The notes: a model not told the origin generated them from the sequence alone. A DNA stretch of 64,000 nt from Lysobacter sp. yr284 (GCF_900107375.1 NZ_FNPT01000018.1:1-64000), one strand, 5' to 3'; positions 1 to 10,950 are shown, counted from the stretch's first letter. Translations and numbers: made by a program.

Positions 1-57
1 GCGGCCGGGTCACTTTCTTTGTCCAAAGCAACAAAGAAAGTAACCAAAGAAAGTGCT
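1..57. repeat. Intergenic repeat with repeated 'aaagaaagt' blocks
   Basis: Three near-copies of the block 'actttctttg / caaagaaagt' occur in alternating orientation within 57 bases, so the segment can fold as a stem ('actttctttg' with 'caaagaaagt'). I recall similar elements downstream of genes in Xanthomonadaceae, but this was not checked. It is cut by the window edge, so its full size is unknown. Confidence 0.45.
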
Positions 58-212
58 TTTTCCTGTTTCGAATCAAGAGCCACTATGGCTCACAGCGGCG
101 CAGGGCCGCGCCATAAGGGGCATCCTGCCCCATGGCGCACGTGCGCATCCATGCGCACGCCCTCCGGGGCTGCGAGCATGTTCTTCGCGTGAAGTTGCGT
201 CCGAGCGAACAG

Positions 213-236
213 CAACGGCAACGGCAACGGCAACGG
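213..236 (+). repeat. CAACGG microsatellite, four copies
   Basis: Four perfect tandem copies of the hexamer CAACGG, followed by a partial fifth (CAAAAT). A hexamer in intergenic DNA would not shift a reading frame. No gene start lies close enough for an obvious phase-variation role. Confidence 0.85.
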
Positions 237-300
237 CAAAATGGATTCTGGCGTTCGCAGGAATGGCGGCGGTTGGAATTCGGCGTAGGTGATTCGACGT

Positions 301-325
301 GGTCGCGGCTCGCGCCGCTCCTACA
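301..325. repeat. Family A GC-rich palindromic repeat, single copy
   Basis: The 25 bases match the arms seen at 5195-5333, 26525-26679 and 52147-52223 (core GGTCGCGGCTCGCGCCGCTC). Unlike those, only one arm is present here. The element behaves like a REP-type intergenic palindrome. Confidence 0.7.
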
Positions 326-477
326 GTCGGAAGTGTGTCGGCCGAAGCCTTTGCAGGAGCAACGCGGGCCGCGGGCGCATTGCCGCACGGCTGCGTCAAA
401 CACTCCACCTCGCTCGCCCGCTCCAGGCCCGTCCATTCGCCGCGCGAACGTGCGCGGCGGCGGCCCTCGCAATCGTC

Positions 478-1842
478 TCAGCCTTCGCGCAAGGCCGCGA
501 AAAACCGTCGCGGCGCGCCGTCGAAACCGCCGTTGGACATGAATACCACGTGGTCGCCCGCACGTACGCGTTCGCGCAAGGCCGCGATCAGCGCGTCGGC
601 GTCGGCCACCGCCACGCCTTCGCCGCGCAGGCCGGCGACGACCTTGCCGGCGTCCCAGGCCAGTTCCGGGCGGTGCAGGAACACCACCGCGTCGGCTTCG
701 CGCAGCGACGGCGCCAGGGCCTCGGCGTGCGCGCCCAGGCGCATGGAGTTGCTGCGCGGCTCCATCGCCACCACGATGCGCGCCGCGCCCACGCGCGCGC
801 GCAAACCCGACAGCGTGGTCTCGATCGCGGTCGGATGATGGGCGAAGTCGTCGTAGACGGTGACGCCGGCGGCCTCGCCGATCAGTTCCAGGCGGCGCTT
901 GACGCTGCGGAAGTTCGCCAGCGCCGGCAACACCGAGGCCACCTCGACGCCGACCGCGTTCGCTGCGGCCAGCGCCGCCAGCGCGTTCATCACGTTGTGG
1001 CGGCCCAGCAGCGGCCAACGCGCTTCGCCGATCTCCACGCCGCGATGCAGCACCGCGAACGCGCTGCCGTCGGCTTCGATCAGGCGTGCGCTCCACTCGT
1101 AATCGCCGCCGTCCAGGCCGAAGCGCTCGACCGGCGTCCAGCAACCCATCGCCAGCACTTCGGCCAGGCGCGCGTCCTCGCCGTTGACGATCAGGCGGCC
1201 GCGTCGCGGCACGGTGCGCACCAGATGGTGGAACTGGCGCTGGATCGCGGCGACGTCGGGGAAGATGTCGGCGTGGTCGTATTCGAGGTTGTTGAGGATC
1301 GCCACCAGCGGCCGGTAGTGGACGAACTTGCTGCGCTTGTCGAAGAACGCGGTGTCGTATTCGTCGGCCTCGACCACGAACTCGCGGCCCGCGCCGATGC
1401 GCGCGGAGGCGCCGAAGTCCTCGGCCACGCCGCCGATCAGGAAACCCGGCGCGCGGCCGGCGGCTTCCAGCAGCCAGGTCAGGATCGTGGTGGTGGTGGT
1501 CTTGCCGTGGGTGCCGGCGACCGCCAGGGTGTCGCGGCCCGGCAGCACCCGCTCGCTGAGCCACTGCGCGCCGGAGGTGTAGCGGCGGCCGTCGTCGAGC
1601 ACCTGCTCCACCGCCGGGTTGCCGCGCGAGAGCGCGTTGCCGACCACGATCTCGTCGCAGTCGGCGGAGATGTTTTCCGGCGAGTAGCCCTGGCGCAGGG
1701 CGATGCCGAGGCGTTCGAGCTGGGTCGACATCGGCGGGTACACCGCCTGGTCGCTGCCTTCCACGTCGTGGCCGAGTTCGCGCGCGAGCGCGGCGACGCC
1801 GCCCATGAAGGTGCCGGCAATGCCCAAGATATGGAGTTTCAT
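478..1842 (-). CDS. mpl: UDP-N-acetylmuramate:L-alanyl-gamma-D-glutamyl-meso-diaminopimelate ligase
   Basis: This Mur-ligase family enzyme (454 aa) recycles cell-wall peptide in the cytoplasm by joining the tripeptide L-Ala-gamma-D-Glu-meso-DAP to UDP-MurNAc using ATP. The N-terminus (MKLHILGIAGTFMGGVAALA) is the Rossmann-like substrate domain typical of Mpl, with an alanine and threonine where MurC has other residues. The ATP P-loop GTHGKTTTTTIL lies near residue 110. 'EADEYDTAFFDKRSKFVHYR' near residue 160 is the Mpl/MurC central-domain signature, and 'DDFAHHPTAIETTL' near residue 330 marks the C-terminal domain. Length is normal for the family. Its ATG overlaps the stop of the upstream minus-strand gene by four bases (ATGA), so the two are probably translationally coupled. 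Identification is strong. Confidence 0.95.
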   Translation of the reverse strand: MKLHILGIAGTFMGGVAALARELGHDVEGSDQAVYPPMSTQLERLGIALRQGYSPENISADCDEIVVGNALSRGNPAVEQVLDDGRRYTSGAQWLSERVLPGRDTLAVAGTHGKTTTTTILTWLLEAAGRAPGFLIGGVAEDFGASARIGAGREFVVEADEYDTAFFDKRSKFVHYRPLVAILNNLEYDHADIFPDVAAIQRQFHHLVRTVPRRGRLIVNGEDARLAEVLAMGCWTPVERFGLDGGDYEWSARLIEADGSAFAVLHRGVEIGEARWPLLGRHNVMNALAALAAANAVGVEVASVLPALANFRSVKRRLELIGEAAGVTVYDDFAHHPTAIETTLSGLRARVGAARIVVAMEPRSNSMRLGAHAEALAPSLREADAVVFLHRPELAWDAGKVVAGLRGEGVAVADADALIAALRERVRAGDHVVFMSNGGFDGAPRRFFAALREG

Positions 1843-2243
1843 TCGGAGATACGCTGAAAATCGATTACAAAAGAATCGCCGTCGAAATCGACGACACGCC
1901 CTGTTACTTCAGGCTTGGTGTGGAATTTCTTGCGCACCGCACTGGCATCGCGACCGGCATCGATCTGCTCGCGGGACACAGGGGTCGCAACGACCAGGCG
2001 CACCGGTAAAGACGATGCAACCGCTTGGGCAAGATGCTCTTTGAGCAAACGGTTGCCCGATTCGTTACCGGCCCAGCGCGACAGGCGATCGCGGTAGCGC
2101 AGCGTGCCCGCGTCGGGCCTGTCGAAATACAGGCTCCAGCAACTGATCACCAGCGCGCCGTCCTCGGCCAGGGCCGAGACCGCCCATTGCGGATTCGGAA
2201 GCTTCGCGCCGAACGACGCGAAGCACTCCGTAAACGACTTCAC
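1839..2243 (-). CDS. Hypothetical protein between adk and mpl
   Basis: This 134 aa soluble protein has no signal peptide or membrane segment, and I do not recognise the family. Visible features are an aromatic N-terminal half (WAVSALAEDGALVISCWSLY), a charged helical middle (GNESGNRLLKEHLAQA) and a C-terminal beta-rich stretch (GRVVDFDGDSFVIDF). It starts with GTG 16 bases after the adk stop and ends in an ATGA overlap with mpl, so the three minus-strand genes probably form one transcript. Its DNA looks less GC-biased at third positions than the flanking genes, which could mean recent acquisition. The start is uncertain because no clear Shine-Dalgarno is visible. Confidence 0.65.
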   Translation of the reverse strand: MKSFTECFASFGAKLPNPQWAVSALAEDGALVISCWSLYFDRPDAGTLRYRDRLSRWAGNESGNRLLKEHLAQAVASSLPVRLVVATPVSREQIDAGRDASAVRKKFHTKPEVTGRVVDFDGDSFVIDFQRISE

Positions 2244-2259
2244 GAATCGGCCGACCGGC

Positions 2260-2838
2260 TCAACCCACCGTCGGCGCCGGTTCCAGCGCCTCGACGATGC
2301 GGGTGAACACCTCGTCCAGCGAGCCGACGCCGTCGACCACGGTCAGGCGGCCGTGCTGGCGGTAGTACTCGATCACCGGCGCGGTGACGTCGTCGTACAC
2401 CTTCAGGCGGGTGCGCACGGCTTCGGGGCTGTCGTCGATGCGGCCCTGCTCGGCGGCGCGGCCGGCGATGCGCTGGACCAGCAGGTCGGTCGGCACTTCC
2501 AGCTGCACGGCGAAGTCCATCGGCTGGCCGATGCGCTTGAGCAGCGCGTCGAGCGCGTCGGCCTGGGCCAGGTTGCGCGGGTAGCCGTCGAGGATGAAGC
2601 CGCCGTGGGTGTCCGGACGCGAGAAGCGGTCCTCGAGCATGCCCAGCAGGATTTCGTCGCTGACCAGGTTGCCGGCGTCCATCACCGCCTTGGCTTCCAG
2701 GCCCAGCTTGGTGCCGGCGGCGACTTCGCCGCGCAGCAGGTCGCCGGTGGAAATGTGCGGCACCTGCAGGTGGTCCTTGAGACGTGCGGCTTGCGTGCCC
2801 TTGCCCGAACCGGGCGCGCCCAGAAGTACCAATCGCAT
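2260..2838 (-). CDS. adk: Adenylate kinase
   Basis: Cytoplasmic phosphotransferase (192 aa) that interconverts 2 ADP with ATP and AMP. The P-loop GAPGSGKGTQ starts at residue 7. The AMP-binding region 'STGDLLRGEV' follows near residue 30, and the NMP-kinase signature 'FILDGYPRN' is near residue 82. Between 'RIAGRAAEQGRIDDSPEAVR' and the C-terminal helices there is no room for the long LID insert of the E. coli enzyme (214 aa), so this is the short-LID form. The ATG at 2838 is preceded by AGGAG with eight bases spacing. It heads the minus-strand group adk, hypothetical, mpl. Confidence 0.96.
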   Translation of the reverse strand: MRLVLLGAPGSGKGTQAARLKDHLQVPHISTGDLLRGEVAAGTKLGLEAKAVMDAGNLVSDEILLGMLEDRFSRPDTHGGFILDGYPRNLAQADALDALLKRIGQPMDFAVQLEVPTDLLVQRIAGRAAEQGRIDDSPEAVRTRLKVYDDVTAPVIEYYRQHGRLTVVDGVGSLDEVFTRIVEALEPAPTVG

Positions 2839-3034
2839 CTACATCGCTCCTAGAACAGATGAAACCTTGGCGGCCGTCGCATCGCGGCGGTCCCGGAGCC
2901 CTGCGGCCGCCCGCCGGGCCTCGCCGCGGGCTGGCCTGAACGAGAGGCGGCGCTACACTCGAAGCGGCCTGCCACCCGCCGGGCGGAATATTGCGGCCAG
3001 CTTACCGCAAACCGGCGCCAATCCTGGAATCCCC

Positions 3035-4327
3035 ATGCCGACTGCCAAAACCGCCAGAAAATCTCCTGGCAAACCCACCGGAAACCTGCTTTACGCCCAA
3101 TCCGGCGGTGTGACCGCCGTCATCAACGCCACCGCCGCGGGGGTCATCGAGGCCGCCCGGGCGCGCAAGGTCCGGGTCCTGGCCGCCCGCAACGGCATCC
3201 TCGGCGCGCTGCGCGAGGAGCTGATCGACACCTCCAAGGAGTCGGCCGCGGCGATCCGCGCGCTCGGCCACACCCCCGGCGGCGCGTTCGGTTCGTGCCG
3301 GCTCAAGCTCAAGGCCCTGGACGCCGACCGCGCCCGCTACGAGCGCCTGCTGGCGGTGTTGCAGGCCCACGACGTGCGCTGGTTCCTCTACAACGGCGGC
3401 AACGACTCGGCCGACACCGCGCTCAAGGTCTCGCAGCTGGCGGCCGAGTACGGCTACCCGCTGACCTGCGTGGGCGTGCCCAAGACGGTCGACAACGACC
3501 TCGCCGTCACCGACTGCTGCCCGGGCTTCGGCTCGGCCGCCAAGTACACCGCGGTGTCGGTGCGCGAGGCCGCGCTCGACGTGGCGGCGATGGCCGAGAC
3601 CTCGACCAAGGTGTTCGTCTACGAGGCGATGGGCCGCCACGCCGGCTGGCTGGCCGCGGCCGCCGGCCTGGCCGGCGCCGATGCCGACGCGGCGCCGCAC
3701 CTGATCCTGTTCCCCGAGCGCCCGTTCGTGGAGGCCGACTTCTTCGCCAAGGTCAAGGCGACGGTCGAACGCGTGGGTTACTGCGTGGTGGTCGCCAGCG
3801 AAGGCATCCAGACCGCCGACGGCCGCTTCGTCGCCGACGCCGGCGGCGGCAAGGATTCCTTCGGCCACACCCAGCTCGGCGGCGTCGCCTCGCACCTGGC
3901 CGGGCGGGTCAAGGACGCGCTCGGCTACAAGGTGCATTGGGCCCTGCCCGACTACCTGCAGCGCTCGGCCCGCCACTTGGCCTCCAAGACCGACGTCGAG
4001 CAGGCGCGCGCGGTCGGCAAGGCGGCGGTGGAGTACGCGCTCAAGGGCATGAACTCGGTGATGCCGGCGATCGTGCGCAGCTCCGACGCGCCGTACCGCT
4101 GGAAGATCGAAGCGGTGCCGCTGAGCAAGGTCGCCAACCACGAGAAGAAGATGCCGGCCGGCTTCATCCGCAAGGACGGCTACGGCATCACCGCGGCGGC
4201 GCGCAAATACCTGGAGCCGCTGATCCGCGGCGAGGCGCCGCCGCCGTACGGGCGCGACGGCCTGCCGCAGTACGTGACGCTCAAGAACGTGGCGGTGAAG
4301 GCGAAGCTGCCGCCGTTCGAGGGCTGA
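3035..4327 (+). CDS. pfp: Pyrophosphate-dependent 6-phosphofructokinase
   Basis: Reversible cytoplasmic enzyme of glycolysis that phosphorylates fructose 6-phosphate with PPi instead of ATP (430 aa). The N-terminal 'NLLYAQSGGVTAVINAT' and 'WFLYNGGNDSADTALKVS' are the donor-binding loops. 'GGND' replaces the GGDGS of ATP-dependent enzymes. 'GVPKTVDNDLAVTDCCPGFG' carries the Lys and the DND that mark PPi-dependent members, and 'YEAMGRHAGWLAAA' binds the sugar phosphate. The ATG at 3035 was chosen because homology begins at once; the open frame upstream (from 2594) is antisense to adk. It lies on the plus strand with hppA and ppa, which also handle PPi. The next gene starts 13 bases after its stop. 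Confidence 0.94.
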   Translation: MPTAKTARKSPGKPTGNLLYAQSGGVTAVINATAAGVIEAARARKVRVLAARNGILGALREELIDTSKESAAAIRALGHTPGGAFGSCRLKLKALDADRARYERLLAVLQAHDVRWFLYNGGNDSADTALKVSQLAAEYGYPLTCVGVPKTVDNDLAVTDCCPGFGSAAKYTAVSVREAALDVAAMAETSTKVFVYEAMGRHAGWLAAAAGLAGADADAAPHLILFPERPFVEADFFAKVKATVERVGYCVVVASEGIQTADGRFVADAGGGKDSFGHTQLGGVASHLAGRVKDALGYKVHWALPDYLQRSARHLASKTDVEQARAVGKAAVEYALKGMNSVMPAIVRSSDAPYRWKIEAVPLSKVANHEKKMPAGFIRKDGYGITAAARKYLEPLIRGEAPPPYGRDGLPQYVTLKNVAVKAKLPPFEG

Positions 4328-4340
4328 GGGACGCGCGGCG

Positions 4341-5198
4341 GTGTCCGCGGGCGCGCCGTGGCGGCCGCAGTTGCGGCCCTGGATCGAGACGGTCTGGGCC
4401 TGCGCGCGGCCGCGCGCGCGGCCGGCGCATGCGCGCGAGCACTCGCTGCCCAGCGGCGCCGCGCACCTGGCGCTGCGCCTGGACGGGCCGCCGCTGCGCA
4501 CCTACGCCGACGCCGACGACGCGCGCGGCCGGGTCCATGGCCCGGCCGTCCTCGCCGGCGCGCGCGCCGGTTACTGCATCAAGGACACCTCGCAGCCGGC
4601 CGCCTCGGTCGGCGCGGTGCTGCGGCCGGGCGCGGCACTGGCCCTGTTCGGGGTGTCGGCGGCGGAGCTGGAAGGCCGTTACGTCGGCTTGGACGAGTTG
4701 TGCGGCGCCGGCGTCGCCGCCGAGTTGTACGAACGGCTGGCGGCGACGGCCGCCCCGGTGCTGCGGCGCCGCGCGTTCGAGGCGTTCCTGCAGGCGCGGC
4801 TGCGGCCGGTGCGCGGGCTGGACCCGCAGATCGTGCGCGCGGTGCGCCAGCTCGAAGGCGTGGCCGCGCCGCTGCGCGAGGACGACGACGGCCGCGTCGC
4901 CGCCCTGGTCGCGGCCAGCGGGCGCAGCCACCGCCGCTTCATCGCCGGCTTCCGCGACGCCGCCGGGCTGAGCCCGAAACGCTATGCGCGGGTGCACCGG
5001 TTCAAGCGCCTGCTGGGCGCGCTGGCGGCGACGCCGCGGCCGGACTGGGCGCAGCTGGCGCTGGACGGCGGGTATTTCGACCAATCGCACCTGATCCGCG
5101 AGTTCCGCGAATTCGCCGGGGTGTCGCCGCGCGCGTACCTGGCCGCCGCGGCGGCCTCGCCGCATCATTTGCCGATCGACGATCCGCAGCCTCGGTAG
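4341..5198 (+). CDS. AraC-type helix-turn-helix transcriptional regulator
   Basis: Predicted DNA-binding regulator (285 aa). The first ~150 residues form an effector-binding-like domain beginning 'PWRPQLRPWIETVWA', of the kind found before AraC domains in many proteobacteria (DUF6597-like). The C-terminal ~100 residues are the AraC HTH pair: 'VAALVAASGRSHRRFIAGFR' as the first helix-turn-helix and 'QLALDGGYFDQSHLIREFRE' with 'FAGVSPRAYL' as the conserved second. It starts with GTG 13 bases after pfp, with GAGGG at the pfp stop serving as a possible ribosome site, so co-transcription with pfp is likely. Its stop codon TAG lies inside a copy of the family A palindromic repeat. Effector and targets are unknown. 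Confidence 0.85.
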   Translation: MSAGAPWRPQLRPWIETVWACARPRARPAHAREHSLPSGAAHLALRLDGPPLRTYADADDARGRVHGPAVLAGARAGYCIKDTSQPAASVGAVLRPGAALALFGVSAAELEGRYVGLDELCGAGVAAELYERLAATAAPVLRRRAFEAFLQARLRPVRGLDPQIVRAVRQLEGVAAPLREDDDGRVAALVAASGRSHRRFIAGFRDAAGLSPKRYARVHRFKRLLGALAATPRPDWAQLALDGGYFDQSHLIREFREFAGVSPRAYLAAAAASPHHLPIDDPQPR

Positions 5199-5333
5199 GT
5201 GCGGCGCGAGCCGCGACCGCGATAGCGCGCTTACCACGCGCCTGCCGCGAGCTGCACCGAACGGCGGACGACCTCGATTCCAGGCTTGCGCCGCGAACGG
5301 CCGCGGCGCGGTCGCGGCTCGCGCCGCTCCTAC
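5195..5333. repeat. Family A palindromic repeat, paired inverted copies
   Basis: The left arm (5195-5218, 'gtaggtgcggcgcgagccgc') and right arm (5310-5333, 'ggtcgcggctcgcgccgctc') are inverted copies around 90 bases of spacer, so the RNA could form a long hairpin downstream of the AraC-type gene. The TAG stop of that gene (5196-5198) is part of the left arm. Arms match those at 301, 26525 and 52147. Confidence 0.8.
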
Positions 5334-5431
5334 AGGGGCGAACCCACTTGCGGCGCGGCGGGGTAAATTTCGTCCAATACGCAACGGCGCCGGCGCGCCC
5401 ACGCTGCGCCCACCTCATCCCGGAGCCCGCC

Positions 5432-5890
5432 ATGGCCGTGCACGAACTGTTTTCCTATCTCTGCGTCGGCGACGCCCAGGCCGCGGTCGGGTTCTATTGC
5501 AAGGTGTTCGATGCGACCGAGAAGTTCCGCCTGGTCGAACCCGGCGGCCGCATCGGCCATGTCGAGCTCGACCTGGGCGGCACCACCTTGATGCTGTGCG
5601 AGGAATTCCCCGAGGTCGACATCCGCCGCCCGGTCGCCGGCGCCGGCCACAGCCACACCCTGCACCTGCACGTGGACGACGCCGACGACGTGGTCGCCCG
5701 CGCGGTCGCCGCCGGCGCGCAGTTGGCGATGGCGCCGCGCGATCATTTCTACGGCGAGCGCTCGGGCACGGTGATCGACCCGTTCGGCCATCGCTGGAAC
5801 ATCGGCCACAGCATCGAGGCGCTGGAACCCGACGAGATGCAGCGCCGCTACGACCGCGACCCCGGCTGCGGCGACGCGGCCGGCGACTGA
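5432..5890 (+). CDS. VOC (glyoxalase/PhnB-like) family protein
   Basis: Small cytoplasmic protein (152 aa) of the vicinal-oxygen-chelate fold. 'FSYLCVGDAQAAVGFYCKVF' at the start and 'HVELDLGGTTLMLCEEFPE' are the first beta-alpha-beta-beta module. 'SHTLHLHVDDADDVVARAVA' and 'ERSGTVIDPFGHRWNIGHSI' are the second, with the typical 'DPFGHRW' motif of the PhnB/YdcE subgroup. The ATG at 5432 was chosen because the fold starts there. Members include glyoxalases, dioxygenases and resistance proteins, and nothing here fixes the substrate. It stands alone between a repeat and an unrelated secreted protein. Confidence 0.85.
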   Translation: MAVHELFSYLCVGDAQAAVGFYCKVFDATEKFRLVEPGGRIGHVELDLGGTTLMLCEEFPEVDIRRPVAGAGHSHTLHLHVDDADDVVARAVAAGAQLAMAPRDHFYGERSGTVIDPFGHRWNIGHSIEALEPDEMQRRYDRDPGCGDAAGD

Positions 5891-6201
5891 GCCGGCCGCC
5901 TGCGGGTTCGCCCGCGCACGGCCGGGCGAACCGCCCGGCCGCTTCGCCGGTCGCCCCGCCGACCGCGCGCGCCTGCGGCCGGGACGCGGCGGCGCCCGTC
6001 GCCTGCGCCGCGGCGTCCCCCGCCGCGGCCGGCGCCGCGTTTATCTGTGCGCGGCGTCGCCAATGTCCGGCGCCGCGCCGCGAACCAACCGAAAAACGTT
6101 GAACCGCCCACCCGATTGCGGCAATCTGCCGCCGCAAGCGTTCATGCGGGGCGCACGGACGCAACGCTTTACAGGCTTTAGGCCATTACAGGGAGTCCTT
6201 C

Positions 6202-7011
6202 ATGAAAGGCAGGTTTCTGGTTCCGTTGATGCTGCTGGTCCCTTCCGTCTCGGCCGTCGCCGGCCAGTGCGAAGACAATTTCACCAAGAAGGGCAATCCG
6301 CTCTCGGGGCAGGAGTACTTCACCTCGGTGCAGGTCAACGGCCTGTCGACCGCCAGCGCCATCGGCCAGGTCCGCAACAACGGCATCGGCCAGAACATGG
6401 TCGTGCTCGACGAGGACCTCAGCGCCGGCACCCTGGTGCTGGAGCAGCCGTCCTCGACCCTGCACCGCCCGCTGCCGGTCCAGGTCACCGCCGACAACGC
6501 CGGCACCGTCACCATCTCGCTGAAGCTGCGCAAGGGCTCGTTCGGCGGCGCCAACGAGATCAAGAAGTCGATGTGCGACCTGATCGGTTCGCTCAAGCCG
6601 GGCAAGACCGCGCCGCCGCGCTCGGCCGCGCCCAAGCCGCTGCCGATCCAGATCAGCGCGCAGCAGCTGGCCCAGGAGATCGACGCCCAGGCCAAGGAAA
6701 ACGCCGCGGTCATCGCCGACCGCTACAAGGGCCGCCAGTACACGGTCAAGGGCGTCAACGCCGGCGTCAGCGACGGCAAGAGCGGCCGCTACTACGTGAC
6801 CTTCCAGACCGGCGGCTCGCTGCTGCCGGGCCTGGTGGAGAGCGATAGCAAGCTGTTCGACACCCGCGTGCGCTGCGAACTGCAGCCCAGCCAGAAGGCC
6901 TACGCGCTGACCCTGCGCGCCAACGAGCGCATCCAGCTCACCGGCACCTTCCGCGAGTACAACGCCGAAGACTTCGTGGTCGAGCTCAACGACTGCGTGG
7001 GCGTCAAGTAA
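6202..7011 (+). CDS. Secreted protein with C-terminal OB-fold-like (tRNA_anti-like) domain
   Basis: Predicted periplasmic protein (269 aa). Residues 1-21 (MKGRFLVPLMLLVPSVSAVA) form a cleavable signal peptide. Residues ~22-130 form a beta-rich domain with two Cys (QCEDNF and KSMCDLIG) that could pair. After a Pro/Ala linker (KTAPPRSAAPKPLP) comes a C-terminal domain beginning 'QQLAQEIDAQAKENAAVIAD'. It continues with 'YKGRQYTVKGVNAG' and ends 'LRANERIQLTGTFREYNAED', resembling the tRNA_anti-like OB fold found in exported proteins. A further Cys pair (RCEL, NDCVG) is possible. GGGAG lies upstream of the ATG. It converges with the next gene across a shared terminator. Function is unknown. Confidence 0.75.
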   Translation: MKGRFLVPLMLLVPSVSAVAGQCEDNFTKKGNPLSGQEYFTSVQVNGLSTASAIGQVRNNGIGQNMVVLDEDLSAGTLVLEQPSSTLHRPLPVQVTADNAGTVTISLKLRKGSFGGANEIKKSMCDLIGSLKPGKTAPPRSAAPKPLPIQISAQQLAQEIDAQAKENAAVIADRYKGRQYTVKGVNAGVSDGKSGRYYVTFQTGGSLLPGLVESDSKLFDTRVRCELQPSQKAYALTLRANERIQLTGTFREYNAEDFVVELNDCVGVK

Positions 7012-7060
7012 GCCGCGCCCGGCAACTGGCGCGGACCTGAGCGTCCGCGCCGCCGGCGCA

Positions 7061-7097
7061 AAAAGCGAAAGGGCCGCGCGAGCGGCCCTTTCGTCGT
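7061..7097. terminator. Bidirectional intrinsic terminator
   Basis: An 11-bp stem, GAAAGGGCCGC / GCGGCCCTTTC around a GCGA loop (7067-7092), is flanked by an A-run on the left and T-rich sequence on the right. It sits between converging genes (stops at 7011 and 7118) and can serve both. Confidence 0.8.
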
Positions 7098-7117
7098 TTC
7101 CGGCGTCGCCGCGGCGC

Positions 7118-7648
7118 TCAGCCGCCGCAGGCCTTGCCCTCGATCGTCATCGAAGCGGCGAACATCGGCACCGCGGCCAGCTTGGCCGCTTCGGCGCGGG
7201 CCTTCTCGTCCTGCAGGTACAGCCGCGCGCGGCCTTGCGCGTCGAGTTCCGGCGGCGCCACCGCGGCCGGCTTGCGCCATACCCGCACCACCGCCTGCTG
7301 CTGCGGGCAGGCCGCGCTGGGCACGCGGATCAGGTCGTTGAACTTCCAGCCCGCGGCTTCCGACGGCCGCGCCTTGGCCGCGTCGACGAAGCGCGCGCGC
7401 GGCTGGCAGTTGGGGCTGCTGCGGACCACCGCGAACTTGTAGGGCTCGGCGGCCTGGCCGGTGAAGGCGCCTTCCAGACGCGCGCAGGCCTCGGGAATCT
7501 GGCGCAGTGTGTGGACGCTGCCGGCCGGCTGCGCCGGAACGGCGCCGGAACGCTGGATCTCGGGGACCGGATCGGCCGCGAACGCGGCCGGGGACACGAA
7601 TGCGGCGAGCGCCATGGCGGCGCCGAACGCGGGAAGAAGTCTGCGCAT
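7118..7648 (-). CDS. Hypothetical secreted protein
   Basis: 176 aa protein with a clear signal peptide (MRRLLPAFGAAMALAAFVSP, cleavage near AFA-AD at residue 25). The mature part has four Cys (EACARLEG, SPNCQPRAR, SAACPQQ, GKACGG) that could form two disulfides in the periplasm. The sequence 'YKFAVVRSSPNCQPRARF' followed by 'WKFNDLIRVPSAACP' suggests a compact beta domain. I do not recognise a named family. It converges with the upstream OB-fold protein and is followed on its 5' side by a long repeat-bearing spacer. Confidence 0.75.
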   Translation of the reverse strand: MRRLLPAFGAAMALAAFVSPAAFAADPVPEIQRSGAVPAQPAGSVHTLRQIPEACARLEGAFTGQAAEPYKFAVVRSSPNCQPRARFVDAAKARPSEAAGWKFNDLIRVPSAACPQQQAVVRVWRKPAAVAPPELDAQGRARLYLQDEKARAEAAKLAAVPMFAASMTIEGKACGG

Positions 7649-8394
7649 GGCGGCTCCTGATTGCGGGGCCGGGGCAGCCTCGCACGCAACGGCTGAACCG
7701 CCACTTCACCCTCGCCTGCCGGTTGGGCGGAACCAAGCGGGAGTCCGGGGCCACGCCGCATCGGAGACAAGAGCATCGGGCCTGAAGGAGCATCGGGCCT
7801 GAAGGCCCTCCCACAACCGCCGCGCTCCCTGTGGGACGGCCTTCAGGCCCGATGCCTTCCGCTCAACTCGCTGCGTCGTACCGGAAACAAAAGCCTCGGA
7901 ACTGAAACCCCTCCCAAAACCGCCGCGCTCCCTGTAGGAGGGCCTTCAAGCCCGACGCCCTCCGCTCAAGTCGCCGCGTCGCACCGCAAACGAAAGCCTA
8001 GGGGCTAAAGTCCCTCCCACCACCGCCGCGCCCGGCGCAAACGATGCGGCTGCGCAACATGCCGGCGTCGTCGATGCGGCGCGCGGCGCCGCCAACCTCG
8101 CCGCCGTCAAGCGCGCGTGACGGCTGGGCGGACCGCCGGCGCAAGGGTTCCGTGACTTCGTTCGCAGCCCGGCCGCACGCCGCGCGATGCGCGCCGCCGG
8201 CGCCGCCGCAGCGGTTCCTCCGGCCCATCCCCTATGCGATAGTCGCCGCATGCCGCGTCCGCAACGCGGCATCGCTGCGATGCAACACGCGCCGCGCACA
8301 ACGCGATCCGCGGAACACCGGTCCACGACCGTACGCGGCACAAGTCGAATCCGTTGTCCCGTGATGTCCACTTTTCCACTTGGGGAGGGGTTTC
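7649..8394. other. Long intergenic region upstream of hppA
   Basis: No supported gene in 746 bases. The first half (7780-8020) is occupied by family B palindromic repeats. The second half is GC-rich, without a long frame of normal composition. Positions 8382-8390 carry the strong GGGGAGGGG ribosome site of hppA, so its promoter must lie in this stretch; I could not assign -35 and -10 boxes with confidence. Confidence 0.6.
7785..8022. repeat. Family B palindromic repeats, degenerate cluster
   Basis: The inverted pair 7792-7816 ('atcgggcctgaaggccctcc') and 7830-7853 ('tgtgggacggccttcaggcc') is followed by a degenerate pair at about 7889-7961 and a half unit near 7999-8020. Each unit reads 'gggctgaagccc' then 'ctcccaca', a GC-rich spacer and the inverse. 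A connecting 'cttccgctca' recurs between units. The same family recurs at 12012-12330 and 17617-17708. Confidence 0.8.
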
Positions 8395-10896
<2,502 letters not shown>

Positions 10897-10920
10897 CCCG
10901 ACGCCCGCAGCGACAGAGAA

Positions 10921-10950
10921 AACGGCGGCCCGCGGGCCGCCGTTTTCGTT
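10921..10950 (+). terminator. Intrinsic terminator after hppA
   Basis: Perfect 12-bp stem AACGGCGGCCCG / CGGGCCGCCGTT (10921-10944) followed by TTCGTT, 25 bases after the hppA stop. Confidence 0.85.

Larger units (their letters stand above)
1..477. other. Intergenic region downstream of mpl, repeat-bearing
   Basis: No convincing gene is seen. The stretch holds a repeat rich in 'aaagaaag' (1-57), a four-copy CAACGG microsatellite (213-236), a short element of the type 'ggattctggcgttcgcagg' (242-260) and one copy of the GC-rich palindromic element at 301-325. Open frames crossing it are low-complexity Arg/Ala translations of these repeats. No T-tract terminator for mpl was recognised here. Confidence 0.6.

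Noticed and set aside
213-236. CAACGG microsatellite as a phase-variation tract
   Set aside because: The unit is a multiple of three and it lies in no recognised gene or promoter.
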